From the NCBI RefSeq assembly GCF_000813425.1, contig NZ_JWIB01000034.1, forward strand, positions 42,140 to 106,139: a DNA stretch of 64,000 nucleotides, written 5' to 3'. Below the pieces are notes generated by a model that was given only the letters and a program-made list of their open reading frames with translations, did no database searches and was not told the origin of the DNA. This DNA is from Sporosarcina sp. ZBG7A (GTDB lineage Bacteria > Bacillota > Bacilli > Bacillales_A > Planococcaceae). Numbering within the stretch: position 1 is the first letter of the stretch; every line of letters starts with the position of its first letter. Shown here one piece after another: positions 52,390-61,293 of the stretch. A program made the translations under genes and the position numbers.

Positions 52390-53226
52390 TCAGTATTTAT
52401 CCCACTTGGAAGAGTGCAAAGAGTGGTGTTCACTTTCCACTTTGAACTCCTTAACAATAGACGTCACTATATGTATCGAATCCCATTCCCCTTCGGATAT
52501 GGGCGAGATCGGGTATTCCTTCGGGAACAGTTTTTGATCGATTTCGTTGGGTGACATTCCTCGCCTATATAGCTTTTCTACTTCGGCGAACAGATCCTCC
52601 AAGTACTCCAATTTCTGTGTCAGCTTGGCTTTTCCATCGGAAACATAGCCGGCATGGCAACAAAACATCGAACCTACATCATATGTAAGGATATTCCGGA
52701 TGGAAGTCATGATCTGGGGAACCGATTCACTTGTTATGATGACCTTCGTTCTCCGTGATACAAACAAATCTCCTGAAAACAGCGTTCCTGTTTCGCTATC
52801 GAACAGCGCAATATGGTCATCCGCATGTCCAGGCGTGTGGATTACTTCCCATTGCTTCGTCTTGGAACGGATAGTTTCATTTAACGGCAGTGCGCTGAAT
52901 GCGTTACGTAGCCCCCACGTTTTCTTACGGTAAGCTGGATACGGAGAATCCTGGGAGCACCTACCTATTCCCAAAGGATGGATATAGATTGGGACTCTCC
53001 GGTTTTCCATGATCCATGGAGCCATCCCGGTATGGTCTTCATGATGATGCGTCAGCACTACCCGATCGAACGAAGCATTTTCGTAGAAAGGGGCTAGATC
53101 TTCCTCCAAGTTGGACGGCCCTGTATCAACCAACATGCCATCTATTATGAAGGCATATACTTTTCCAACAAGAGAATTCCTCATTTCGACGCACGTCACG
53201 CCTTCTCTTTCATACACTTGAAGCAA
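52390..53226 (-). CDS. MBL-fold metallo-hydrolase
   Basis: A 278-residue metallo-beta-lactamase-fold protein. The metal motif THHHEDHTG (H-x-H-x-D-H), then HTPGHADDHIALFD, FSGDLFVSRR and FCCHAG give the remaining ligands. FAEVEKLYRRGMSPNEIDQKLFP is an added C-terminal helical part. This class of small hydrolases includes glyoxalase II-like and lactonase enzymes. Substrate unknown. It is single, convergent with the multicopper oxidase gene, whose terminator lies about 77 bp beyond this stop. Confidence 0.83.
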   Translation of the reverse strand: MLQVYEREGVTCVEMRNSLVGKVYAFIIDGMLVDTGPSNLEEDLAPFYENASFDRVVLTHHHEDHTGMAPWIMENRRVPIYIHPLGIGRCSQDSPYPAYRKKTWGLRNAFSALPLNETIRSKTKQWEVIHTPGHADDHIALFDSETGTLFSGDLFVSRRTKVIITSESVPQIMTSIRNILTYDVGSMFCCHAGYVSDGKAKLTQKLEYLEDLFAEVEKLYRRGMSPNEIDQKLFPKEYPISPISEGEWDSIHIVTSIVKEFKVESEHHSLHSSKWDKY

Positions 53227-53370
53227 GTCCGTCCACTTCCTTTCACGTAATCAGCCTTTTTTTGTTCCTGCCATTCAATTAATACTTTCCGCGCTTATCT
53301 CGCATCGCGACCTTACTCCTTTATTACTTCAATTGCCGTTATGATAAATCCTCCCAATGATCTTATGTTT
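53227..53370. other. Short intergenic region without a supported gene
   Basis: It leads from the MBL start to the MCP relic. I see no coding frame. Confidence 0.4.
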
Positions 53371-53502
53371 GTGTCTGTGCACCACATAGCTGCAACCACA
53401 GAAGAACACCTTGCTTCAATGGATGAAATCACGACATCATCTAAAACTTTTTCTCATATGACTGAGGAGCTACAACAAATGGTTATGAGTTATGACCATT
53501 AA
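53371..53502 (+). pseudogene. Methyl-accepting chemotaxis protein, C-terminal remnant
   Basis: The 43 residues read IAATTEEHLASMDEITTSSKTFSHMTEELQQMVMSYDH, the final signalling tail of MCPs (A-A-T-E-E-x-x-A-S-M-E-E-I). The rest of the gene is missing, and the start region carries no ribosome binding site. Confidence 0.65.
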
Positions 53503-53506
53503 ATAT

Positions 53507-53544
53507 AAAACCGTCTCAACCCAGTATAGGATTGAGACGGTTTT
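53507..53544. terminator. Bidirectional terminator
   Basis: AAAACCGTCTCAA and TTGAGACGGTTTT pair perfectly around a 12-nt loop. It ends the DUF4256 gene. Confidence 0.85.
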
Positions 53545-53559
53545 AGTGTGCTTTGTTGG

Positions 53560-54141
53560 TTATACGTAAAGAACTCCACGGAATCCTCTAGCTGCATAAT
53601 AAGACTCAACGCCGTTGTGATAAACGAAAACGGTGTCGAAGCGGAAATCGCAGAAAAGTCCGCCTCCAAGTTTACGGATATTTGAAGGTGTTTGGATCCA
53701 TGTTGAAGTTTTCTTATCGAAATTTTCGAGCTGTTGTAACGCTCGGTATTGTTCTTCATCCAACAATTCGATTCCCATTTCTGTTGCCATCCCGACAGCG
53801 CTATGTGCTGGTTTGTTCTTTTTCCGTGCTTCGAGTGCTTCCGGGTCGAAGCAAACACTTCTGCGACCTGAAGGGCTTTCTGCTGAACAATCGCAGAACG
53901 TAAAGGTATCCTTCTCATTGTCATACTCGATGACATCAGGCTCTCCACCAGTTCTCTCCATCTCGTTCAGTGACCACAGTTTTTCCGTATTTACATCGAG
54001 CTTTGCTTGAACCGTTGCCCATTCCAGTTCTGGATGACGGTGCATATTGTCTTCAAAACGAGATTTTAAAATGCTGAGTAGTTCTTCACACTGTTCAACT
54101 GGCAACTCTTTCTTTGCAATGCTTTCACTTGAATTTGTCAT
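53560..54141 (-). CDS. DUF4256 domain-containing protein
   Basis: A 193-residue cytoplasmic protein of unknown function. The family shows LWSLNEMERTGGEPDVIEYD, FCDCSAESPSGRRSVCFDPEALEARK, GIELLDEEQYRALQQLENFDKKTSTWIQTPSNIRKLGGGLFCDFRFDTVFVYHNGVESYYAARGFRGVLYV. The paired Cys (CDC) and later C/H could bind metal. GGGGGAGC precedes the ATG. It is a single gene with its own terminator. Confidence 0.86.
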   Translation of the reverse strand: MTNSSESIAKKELPVEQCEELLSILKSRFEDNMHRHPELEWATVQAKLDVNTEKLWSLNEMERTGGEPDVIEYDNEKDTFTFCDCSAESPSGRRSVCFDPEALEARKKNKPAHSAVGMATEMGIELLDEEQYRALQQLENFDKKTSTWIQTPSNIRKLGGGLFCDFRFDTVFVYHNGVESYYAARGFRGVLYV

Positions 54142-54382
54142 AGTTGCTCCCCCTTAATCAGTTCTCTTTTGTTAGTTCAAATGATACCACGACTTATACT
54201 TCTACGTTGGATTTCTTCATTGATCTAATGAATGTTTACGTTTAGTACCAGGGCGTTGTCTAAGATTTTCTTCACTTCATCCCCAATAAAGTCTAACCTC
54301 TACAGTATGCTATAATCAGCATACATTTTGAAATCCGGTTGATAGTGAACTAGATTTCTTACCGTATTTACGATAAAAAGAG

Positions 54383-55303
54383 GTGATTGGTATTCTAAAA
54401 TTAGGAAGGGTTCAACAAGTGATTGATTACATTGAAGAGCATATTCAAGATGAACTAACACCTGATCTTTTAGCTGATATCGCTGGGTACTCTCCGTATC
54501 ACTTTAACCGGATTTTCGAAAAACAAACGGGCTATACGTTGATGGATTACGTAGTGAAACGGAAATTACAATATGCTTTGTACGATTTAGCTCAAGGGAA
54601 AAAGGTCATTGAGATTGCGTTAACGTATGGATTTGAGACGCATGCTGGATTTACGAAGGCGTTTAAGAAGTGTTTTGGAAGTCCCCCGCGATTATATCGA
54701 CAGCATTGTCCTAGCTCACTCCCTCAAAAAATCGATTTGAGTCGCCTTGAACAGAATCAGGTAGGCGGCATTGTCATGCAGCCCAAGCTAGTGCGTAGAA
54801 GTCCTTTTACCATTGCGGGGAAAACTGTTGAACGATCCATTCGCAATATTTCTTATACACGTGACTCGCCTGCCCTTTGGAACCAAAAACTTTTTCCTGA
54901 TGAATCCATTGAGCGAATTTTGTACGAGACATTGACTCCTGAAACACACGGGGAATATTGCCTCAATTTGAAAAGCGAAGAACTGGAGGATGGTTTCACC
55001 TACTTGTTTGCAGTGAATTATGATAGTGGAACTTCCCTTCCAGACAGGTGGACTAAATTGACAATCCCTTCCACGACTTATGCCATTTTCCGGACTCCAC
55101 TAGTTAACGTAGATGACTTTGCCGTTTCCATAACGGGTACATGGCAGTATATTTTAGACGATTGGCTTCCTCAATCCTCTTATGAAGTGGATGAAACCTG
55201 TTATGACTTTGAGTACTACGATGAACACTGTCATGACTGGGAATATGAAAAAGTCTATATGGAAATTTATCTTCCAATTAAAGAAAGAAAGCAAGGAAGT
55301 TAA
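54383..55303 (+). CDS. AraC family regulator with GyrI-like effector domain
   Basis: A 306-residue regulator: N-terminal AraC helix-turn-helix pair (LTPDLLADIAGYSPYHFNRIFEKQTGYTLMDYVV and KKVIEIALTYGFETHAGFTKAFKKCFG, residues 25-105) and a C-terminal GyrI/effector domain (FTIAGKTVERSIRNI, LPDRWTKLTIPSTTYAIFRT, EYEKVYMEIYLPIKERKQ). Such regulators bind drugs or metabolites and switch an adjacent exporter. It is followed at once by a convergent MFS exporter. The frame begins with GTG 54383, but AGAGGTG sits there and the codon after correct spacing is ATT 54392. Confidence 0.85.
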   Translation: MIGILKLGRVQQVIDYIEEHIQDELTPDLLADIAGYSPYHFNRIFEKQTGYTLMDYVVKRKLQYALYDLAQGKKVIEIALTYGFETHAGFTKAFKKCFGSPPRLYRQHCPSSLPQKIDLSRLEQNQVGGIVMQPKLVRRSPFTIAGKTVERSIRNISYTRDSPALWNQKLFPDESIERILYETLTPETHGEYCLNLKSEELEDGFTYLFAVNYDSGTSLPDRWTKLTIPSTTYAIFRTPLVNVDDFAVSITGTWQYILDDWLPQSSYEVDETCYDFEYYDEHCHDWEYEKVYMEIYLPIKERKQGS

Positions 55304-55304
55304 A

Positions 55305-56555
55305 CTATTCCTGCTTTCTTTTTAACATAATCCGATACAAAAACAATACAGGGGTTAATAGGATTGCACTAACAATCAGTGCTGTTCTGATAGTATAGCG
55401 GGTAGCGACCATTCCGATAATAGGTGCACCGCCTATTTGACCGATGGCATCAGCTTGGCCCTTTACAGAAAAGAATGTCGCTCGAGTTGAAGAATCCGGA
55501 ATAATTTTGTTTAGCCAAATGTCTTCCAACGGGTACATAATGGTCCGTGTAACTTGAATAATTACAAAAAACCCTAATAAGGCAATCACAGAAGTGGAAG
55601 TAGCAAATCCGATTAATGACAGGATGATCAATAAACTGGCCATGAAAAGAACGAGGTAGATTTGAGTGAGTTTTTGGTAGACAGAACTGCGATTTACTAC
55701 GTGCAATGCAGCAAAGGAAACAAGAACGACAACAAATTGAATCCCTCCTGTTAGGATCACCAATTTTTCTGGAGTCACCGAAGACCAATTCACCACTTCT
55801 GAAAGGTGTGATAACCATAAGCGATCAAATCCTTCGCTATAGAAACCGACAAACAAGGCGATTAAGAAAAGAATTCTCATGACCACACTTACTTTCACTT
55901 GAACTATGAGTTGTCTTAAACTCTTCTTCATACTTCCCCAAGCTGTTAGGTGTTTCTCTCTCTTTAGCAGTTTGAAATTCTCTTCAGTCATGTTTTTCAT
56001 CAAATATATAGCTAGCCCCACCGTGCAAATCCCACCGATAATTATCGGTAGTCTAACCATGAAATAGCCAATTGCTATACTTAAAGGAATCGCAATAACT
56101 TGCGCCAGATTTTCAATTTTCGCGCCACGAACGAATGCTTCTGAAGCACGTTCTTCTCCTATCTCATCTGCAATCCAAGCTTGACGTGCTCCGCTAGTGA
56201 ATGTATATCCAATCCCCCAAACGATTTGTGCCAATAAAATTGCTGAGAAATAAGGAAATAATCCTTCTATTAAAAAGCCAACGCCAATAAGGACATAACC
56301 AATGACAATCGAGAGTTTACGGCTCTTTAAATCTGAAACGACGCCTGTCGGAATTTCAAAAAGAAAGACGGTCAGTTCCAAGACTGTACCGACAAGCACC
56401 AGTTGCAGCGGATCGAGCTTGACTGTATACACTTGGTACAGCAAATTCACCGTCACGATTAAGGTGAAAAATAATTGCGATAGAAATGCTGTGTTGAGAT
56501 AGACTTTATATGGATCTTTTGTTAGTTGTTTTATAATGCTTCCCTCCCTACTCAC
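55305..56555 (-). CDS. MFS transporter
   Basis: A 416-residue major facilitator with 12 helices (LYQVYTVKLDPLQLVLVGTVLELTVFLFEIPTGVVSDLKSRK carries the loop 2-3 motif G-x-x-D-x-x-x-R-K) and a cytoplasmic loop (ENFKLLKREKHLTAWGSMKKSLRQL). It resembles exporters of macrolide/multidrug type. It is convergent with the AraC regulator gene by 1 bp gap. A GTG frame start at 56555 has no binding site upstream; AGGGAGG lies inside the frame and the next spaced codon is ATT 56537. Confidence 0.82.
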   Translation of the reverse strand: MSREGSIIKQLTKDPYKVYLNTAFLSQLFFTLIVTVNLLYQVYTVKLDPLQLVLVGTVLELTVFLFEIPTGVVSDLKSRKLSIVIGYVLIGVGFLIEGLFPYFSAILLAQIVWGIGYTFTSGARQAWIADEIGEERASEAFVRGAKIENLAQVIAIPLSIAIGYFMVRLPIIIGGICTVGLAIYLMKNMTEENFKLLKREKHLTAWGSMKKSLRQLIVQVKVSVVMRILFLIALFVGFYSEGFDRLWLSHLSEVVNWSSVTPEKLVILTGGIQFVVVLVSFAALHVVNRSSVYQKLTQIYLVLFMASLLIILSLIGFATSTSVIALLGFFVIIQVTRTIMYPLEDIWLNKIIPDSSTRATFFSVKGQADAIGQIGGAPIIGMVATRYTIRTALIVSAILLTPVLFLYRIMLKRKQE

Positions 56556-56650
56556 TATTATAGAAAGGGAGGGAACTCATTTCTTATCCAAATTTGCGAT
56601 GATTTTTAATAGTAGTTCATTTTTCTAGTTTGCAATAGAACTTTGTCCAT

Positions 56651-56758
56651 TATTTCTTAACAGGCATCCAAATTTCACTGTAGTACTGATCTGAATATGG
56701 ATCTGCATCACTAAGGTATACTTCCATTTCAGATCCACCTGAATGCTCGAACTCAGTT
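56651..56758 (-). pseudogene. Remnant of a GyrI-like effector domain gene
   Basis: On the minus strand the frame after the NagZ stop reads EFEHSGGSEMEVYLSDADPYSDQYYSEIWMPVKK and a stop. This is the C-terminal end of AraC/GyrI-type effector domains (Y-x-E-I-W-x-P-V-K). The rest is lost, and the last nagZ codons overlap it in another frame. Confidence 0.65.
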
Positions 56759-58030
56759 GTGACTGCTCTTTTTAGTTACTTCTTTGATTTCTTTATTGAT
56801 CTTTTGGATGTTTACTTTCGGTGTCGCTTCATCGTCCAACTTATACTTCTCTTTCAGTTTGATAATCCGCATGACACTTTCGTCAATCCGTTGTTCGCTG
56901 ATTTCGTTGGCGGCCACCGCTGCTTTCAGTGCCTCTATCACCGCGATTACTTTCACTGGATCATGTGCGACGAGAATGACATCGCTTCCGGCTTTGACGG
57001 ATTGAACGGCAGCTTGGGCAATGCCATAGTGATTCGTGATTGCTTTCATTGTCATATCATCGGTCATGACAAGCCCGTTGAAACCGATCTGTTCGCGAAG
57101 CAAGTCAGTGATGATTGCTGCTGACATCGAGGCTGGATAGGTTGTATCCAACTGTGGCAATAAGATATGAGCGACCATGACGACATCTGCGTCTGCTTCA
57201 ATCGCTTTTTTGAATGGAATCAGTTCGAGTTGTTCGAGCTGCTGTAGGGTTTTGTTCACCTTGGGCAGTTCCAAATGGGAGTCGACGGATGTGTCCCCGT
57301 GTCCCGGGAAGTGTTTGACGACAGGGATGACGTGTTCTTCCTCGATACCTTTCATGGTTTGGATACCGATTGTGCTTACGATTTTGGGATCTGCGCTAAA
57401 CGACCGATCCCCTATGACAGGGTTATTCGGGTTACTGTTGACATCTAGTACAGGTGCAAAGTTCATGTTGAAACCGAATTGGGTCAGCTGCTTCCCAAGT
57501 ATTCGTCCGACATTGAAGGCATAATCAGGATTGTTCGTTTTGCCGATAGTTGCACTCGTTGGCAACTTTGCGACTTGTTTCGGCAGACGAGCGACGCGGC
57601 CACCCTCTTGGTCGATGCTCGTAAACAGTGGAAGCGGATTGTTTTGGTTGGCTACTTTCAGGTTGTTCACGAATTGTACGGTTTGGTCAGGAGTGTTGAC
57701 GTTGTTTGCATAGAAAATGACGCCACCAATCTGGTAGTGTTCGATAAGCTGTTGGGACGCTTTGTTGATGGCCGTACCGTCGATTCCTGCAAGGACGAGC
57801 TGGCCAATCTTTTCATCCAGTGTCATGTTAGGCAGCACCTTTTCCTCCTTCGTTTCAACTTTTGTCCAGATTGCGATATGGTCCACGGTTGGATTTGGTT
57901 TGCCGTCTATCGGTTTCAAGGTCAGCTCAATTGAAGTAGACTTCCTTCCTGAATTGTTTTTGAGTGTAAATCCCAGTATAACGATAGCGGCAATCACTAG
58001 TACCGACACTATATAAAGCACTTTTTTCAT
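56753..58030 (-). CDS. nagZ: Glycoside hydrolase family 3 beta-N-acetylhexosaminidase (NagZ-like)
   Basis: A 425-residue exported GH3 enzyme with an N-terminal membrane anchor (VLYIVSVLVIAAIVILGFTL). It has LVLAGIDGTAINKAS, SIDQEGGRVARLPKQ, KHFPGHGDTSVDSHLELP with the H-x4-D NagZ dyad, and VMTDDMTMKAI with the nucleophile Asp. It removes GlcNAc from muropeptides. The last residues (EVTKKSSHN) come from a fused or read-through junction with the GyrI relic. It is a second family member to the partial gene at 1-881 but lacks its Ig-like module. AGAAGG precedes the ATG at 58030. Confidence 0.87.
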   Translation of the reverse strand: MKKVLYIVSVLVIAAIVILGFTLKNNSGRKSTSIELTLKPIDGKPNPTVDHIAIWTKVETKEEKVLPNMTLDEKIGQLVLAGIDGTAINKASQQLIEHYQIGGVIFYANNVNTPDQTVQFVNNLKVANQNNPLPLFTSIDQEGGRVARLPKQVAKLPTSATIGKTNNPDYAFNVGRILGKQLTQFGFNMNFAPVLDVNSNPNNPVIGDRSFSADPKIVSTIGIQTMKGIEEEHVIPVVKHFPGHGDTSVDSHLELPKVNKTLQQLEQLELIPFKKAIEADADVVMVAHILLPQLDTTYPASMSAAIITDLLREQIGFNGLVMTDDMTMKAITNHYGIAQAAVQSVKAGSDVILVAHDPVKVIAVIEALKAAVAANEISEQRIDESVMRIIKLKEKYKLDDEATPKVNIQKINKEIKEVTKKSSHN

Positions 58031-58155
58031 GAGGAATACCTTCTTTTCTAAAGGCTGTATTGGATTAGCTATGAGACTCCATCTAGTATGGACAAACACA
58101 TTGCTTGCTAATACGGTTCATGGTTGACACTTTATGTTTCATCGACGAATAGTAA

Positions 58156-58197
58156 AAGCAACCTACCTGTATGGAGAAATCAGCAGGAGGTTGCTTC
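58156..58197 (-). terminator. Terminator between the membrane protein and nagZ-like genes
   Basis: On the minus strand AAGCAACCT pairs with AGGTTGCTT, followed by TTACT. Confidence 0.65.
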
Positions 58198-58311
58198 GTT
58201 TAAGTATAGATATTCATGTAAGATTGCAAGTGTGCAACTGTTCCTTATTACTGAATCTCCCCCACTGCGGAAGAACGTTTTGAATATCCATAGAAAACCG
58301 TGACTGCAAAT

Positions 58312-58863
58312 TTAGGGATTCACGTCAATTTTCCTTTTATATTCTATATAGAGTAAAAAGATTAAAATGACTAACAGAATAGCTACAGAAAACGGTATGA
58401 GCCACAAATTTTTCCCATTCAAATATAGCCCCAAAAGCATTACTGCAACTGAAATGACTGGTGCCATTATATAGTAAGGTTTGGAATTATACAGCCATCC
58501 AAAAGGGAATAAGTGAGCACCTGTTATAATTGCAAATAACATAACAGCATCGTTTGGACTTTTTATAATTCCCCAAAAAAGGATGGGGAAATAGATAATC
58601 TGTGCAATGTTTAAATACAAACCTAGACCGCCCAATGGGTTATTTTCAAACTTCCAATCAGCCTTTATCAAAGTTGAAATAGCAACGGAAATTGGGAACA
58701 TTAATCCTGTTGAAAACAGCATAAATATGTTTTTCTGATATGTACCTGTTGACTGTAAAAATATTATTGTAATAATAGACCAAATTATGAAAGCGGATGC
58801 TATGAATCCCATCCCATTTTTCCCTCTTACTGATAGTTCATTTCTAGTTTCGTATAATTCCAA
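58312..58863 (-). CDS. Membrane protein of unknown function (DUF7010-like)
   Basis: A 183-residue protein with six hydrophobic stretches (GFIASAFIIWSIITIIFL; NIFMLFSTGLMFPISVAIST; LGLYLNIAQIIYFPILFWGI; AVMLFAIITGAHLFPFGWLYN; YYIMAPVISVAVMLLGLYL; LIPFSVAILLVILIFLLYI). The pattern resembles small membrane proteins called DUF7010, but I am not certain. TTG start at 58863 follows GAGAGGTGG. It is a single gene. Confidence 0.6.
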   Translation of the reverse strand: MELYETRNELSVRGKNGMGFIASAFIIWSIITIIFLQSTGTYQKNIFMLFSTGLMFPISVAISTLIKADWKFENNPLGGLGLYLNIAQIIYFPILFWGIIKSPNDAVMLFAIITGAHLFPFGWLYNSKPYYIMAPVISVAVMLLGLYLNGKNLWLIPFSVAILLVILIFLLYIEYKRKIDVNP

Positions 58864-59046
58864 AGTTATTTTCCACCTCTCTCAATAATACTCCTTGGAA
58901 ATCAAGGACATACATCCCAATCCTTCCTTTTCATAAAATCCATCTTGCTATGCAAGTGAAATCATACCATAATAAAACTGTGTTTACAGAAGATATTGAC
59001 ATTAGCGCGAAACGCTACTTACGATACTACGAAGATGAGGTGAATC

Positions 59047-59817
59047 ATGTACAGCACTGTGGAAAGAGAGGATTATTTTAGAAATACCATTAGTACAATA
59101 GAAGCGGTGGAATTGGTGGAAGGAATCGTTCAACTGGGATCTGGGGTGATTGGCTATAAGGATGTGTATTCTGATATTGATTTAATGGTATGCACATCAA
59201 AAGAAGAGAATGCACAAGCAACCAAAGAACAAATACACCAAGCGCTCTCTGAATACACTCCTATGTATATAAAACAGAAAAAGTTCAGCGATACTATTTT
59301 TCTCCTAATTTTACTCTTGGAAAACGGGTTGGAGTTTAATATTTCAATTGCTCCACGAAACTTATTACCTGTACGTTCTCCTTTATGGAAAGTAGTCGTG
59401 GATAAAACCGGTGACGTATTGAAGAAAATGAATGAGGAGAACGAAAAGTTTGAAAGTAATCCTGTAAAATATGATATCTATAGTGATATTGCTTTTGAGT
59501 TTTTCTACTGCACAATCGGACTAGACAAGGAATTAAAACGCAACAATTTTATCTACTCATTGAAATTATTAGATACGATGCGCGAATATATTTTACATGT
59601 TCAAGCTATGAACGAAGGCAAAAAGTGTCACTAATTTAAAGCGTATGATACTTTGAATCCGGATTTCATTGAAGGATACCTATCTACTTTTCCAAAGGAG
59701 ATAACGAAAGACGCAATCGCTGACTCTGCCCTGCAGCTAAAAGAAATGTTTATGGTGGTTATGGGAGACAGTTCTGTGTATGACATGGATGATTCTCTAC
59801 GACACCTTTTGCGGTAA
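59047..59817 (+). pseudogene. Nucleotidyltransferase-domain protein with an in-frame stop
   Basis: The frame gives 195 residues (VQLGSGVIGYKDVYSDIDLMVCTSKEE, the G-S-x-x-x-G...D-x-D core, and GLEFNISIAPRNLLP) and then TAA at 59632-59634. The same frame continues for 60 residues (FKAYDTLNPDFIEGYLSTFPKEITKDAIADSALQLKEMF and DDSLRHLLR) to TAA 59815-59817, making a 256-residue whole of usual length. The stop probably replaces CAA (Gln). Family members include ANT- and Lnu-type resistance enzymes. Unless read through, the product lacks its C-terminal helical part. Confidence 0.7.
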
Positions 59818-59882
59818 AGCAAGTGAGTATGTGTCACTTGCGAATCAGAAGATTATCTCAGAAAAAAGAGTTGTACAAAGTT

Positions 59883-59921
59883 AAAACCGCCTGGATCCTG
59901 GATGGATCACTGGCGGTTTGT
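59883..59921. terminator. Terminator between the nucleotidyltransferase and FG-GAP genes
   Basis: AAACCGCC-TGGATCC pairs with GGATCA-GGCGGTTT around a short loop. Confidence 0.7.
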
Positions 59922-59952
59922 ACTAGAGTGTACGGATCGATCACTATTTAAA

Positions 59953-60690
59953 TTATTGACCGTAGAGAGCGAACCACTGTTGCCAAATTGAAAATTTTTG
60001 CCCATCCCACTTCAGGGTATTGATGATATATCCAAACGAATCAGCATGGTAAAGCCCACTAATTTGTTGATACGCCTGGATTTCATATACGCCATCCCGA
60101 TCCAAGTCTACTGGATAAAATCCGCTAACCCCATCTGCCATCCCTGTAACCGGCTGTTTCAACTTCCCATTTTGATAGTAGATTTGCGATAGATACTCTG
60201 CACCACGACCACTTATATCTAACAAATAAGATTTACCTGTTGCAGGGCTATGAACGTTAACTTTAAAGAAGTCCATATAGGTGACGGTGTACTGGTTCTC
60301 CTTATTATATTGGTCAAAATCAAATAATTTCTTAGCTTCATTGTTCATGAACGAATATACATAGTCGAATGTAAAAGCGCCAGACCCACCTGAATCTATG
60401 CTAATTAAAATGTCCATAATGCCATCGCCCGTAAAGTCCCCTAGAAACACAGTGGGATTGTACCCGGAATGTCCGTTTTCGTTCAACTCAATCGTGTGCA
60501 CTTTGTTCGTTGCCCCGTCTTGAATGTGTAACGTAATCTGCTGCATATAAGGACTGGATGGGTCCACGGACTTGACTCCCGTCAAATACACGACATCTAC
60601 AATTCCATCTCCATTGACATCTCCGTATGAACTCGTAATGATTTCCGGCTGTCTGTGCTGGTTAACATGATTCAAATTCATTTTCTCCAT
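59953..60690 (-). CDS. FG-GAP/VCBS-repeat protein
   Basis: A 245-residue protein with three Ca-binding repeats: DVNGDGIVDVVYLTG, GDFTGDGIMDILISIDSGGSG and DLDRDGVYEIQAYQ, which fit D-x-N-x-D-G-x2-D beta-propeller blades. No signal peptide is visible, so it may be a spore coat or cytoplasmic protein, or exported by another route. The start at 60690 follows AGGAGT. It is a single gene with its own terminator. Function is unknown; a role in surface recognition is possible. Confidence 0.78.
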   Translation of the reverse strand: MEKMNLNHVNQHRQPEIITSSYGDVNGDGIVDVVYLTGVKSVDPSSPYMQQITLHIQDGATNKVHTIELNENGHSGYNPTVFLGDFTGDGIMDILISIDSGGSGAFTFDYVYSFMNNEAKKLFDFDQYNKENQYTVTYMDFFKVNVHSPATGKSYLLDISGRGAEYLSQIYYQNGKLKQPVTGMADGVSGFYPVDLDRDGVYEIQAYQQISGLYHADSFGYIINTLKWDGQKFSIWQQWFALYGQ

Positions 60691-61000
60691 CACTCCTACT
60701 TAGACGTTTGCCACAGTATATTCATGTGCCTACAAAAGTTTCCAGAGTTTGCTGGGTATAATGGATTTGAATAGTTTTAGATGACACTCACAGTGGGCAG
60801 CCACCATCCGTCACCAATAAGATTTGGCGCAGTTATTGATAGGAGGAACGACTTTAAGCGGCGCAGAAGAATTACCCATAGGTATTTCATTGCTAAACAA
60901 AAAAAGTAACCGCCCGCAGATGAAGGTGGATACTTTCCTTAACGTATAGGATTCAGAATCATAATTAGGCGATAAACTCTTGGACACAAGTGTCGCCCTT
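60691..61000. other. Intergenic stretch, no gene seen
   Basis: It contains short hairpins (GACAC/GTGTC near 60981-60992, GGCGA/TCGCC) that may act as a weak terminator for the gene at 61001. Confidence 0.4.
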
Positions 61001-61288
61001 TTATAACTTTACAACAACTTCTGCCCCGTCTCTATCTTTCACTTCAACGATTGTTAATCCACGATACCGTTTGATTTCTCTTACTATTTTCCTAACATCT
61101 TTACGATCAATTGAGGTAGGAATAAACGACTTTGCCTCTTTGTCGATGTTCTTTTGGATAAACGAACTGTGTACAAATTTCCATAGTAAAGAGGAAGTAG
61201 CAAACCAACCACCGACTTGTATTAGGAAATATGGCAAAGGAACCGTGAATTCAGCTTTCCCTTTTTGTTTCACTTTAACTTTTAACAT
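61001..61288 (-). CDS. Small protein with SHOCT-like module C-terminal fold
   Basis: A 95-residue protein that resembles the C-terminal half of the 61294 protein: MLKVKVKQKGKAEFTVPLPYFLIQ opens, and GLTIVEVKDRDGAEVVVKL closes it (the upstream protein has PIVEVESQNGDKISVVIE). A hydrophobic patch (VGGWFATSSLLWKFVHSSFI) is present. Its start lies 5 bp past the stop of the 61294 gene, so it is the last gene of the operon. It probably arose by duplication of the neighbour. Function is unknown. Confidence 0.72.
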   Translation of the reverse strand: MLKVKVKQKGKAEFTVPLPYFLIQVGGWFATSSLLWKFVHSSFIQKNIDKEAKSFIPTSIDRKDVRKIVREIKRYRGLTIVEVKDRDGAEVVVKL

Positions 61289-61293
61289 AGGGA

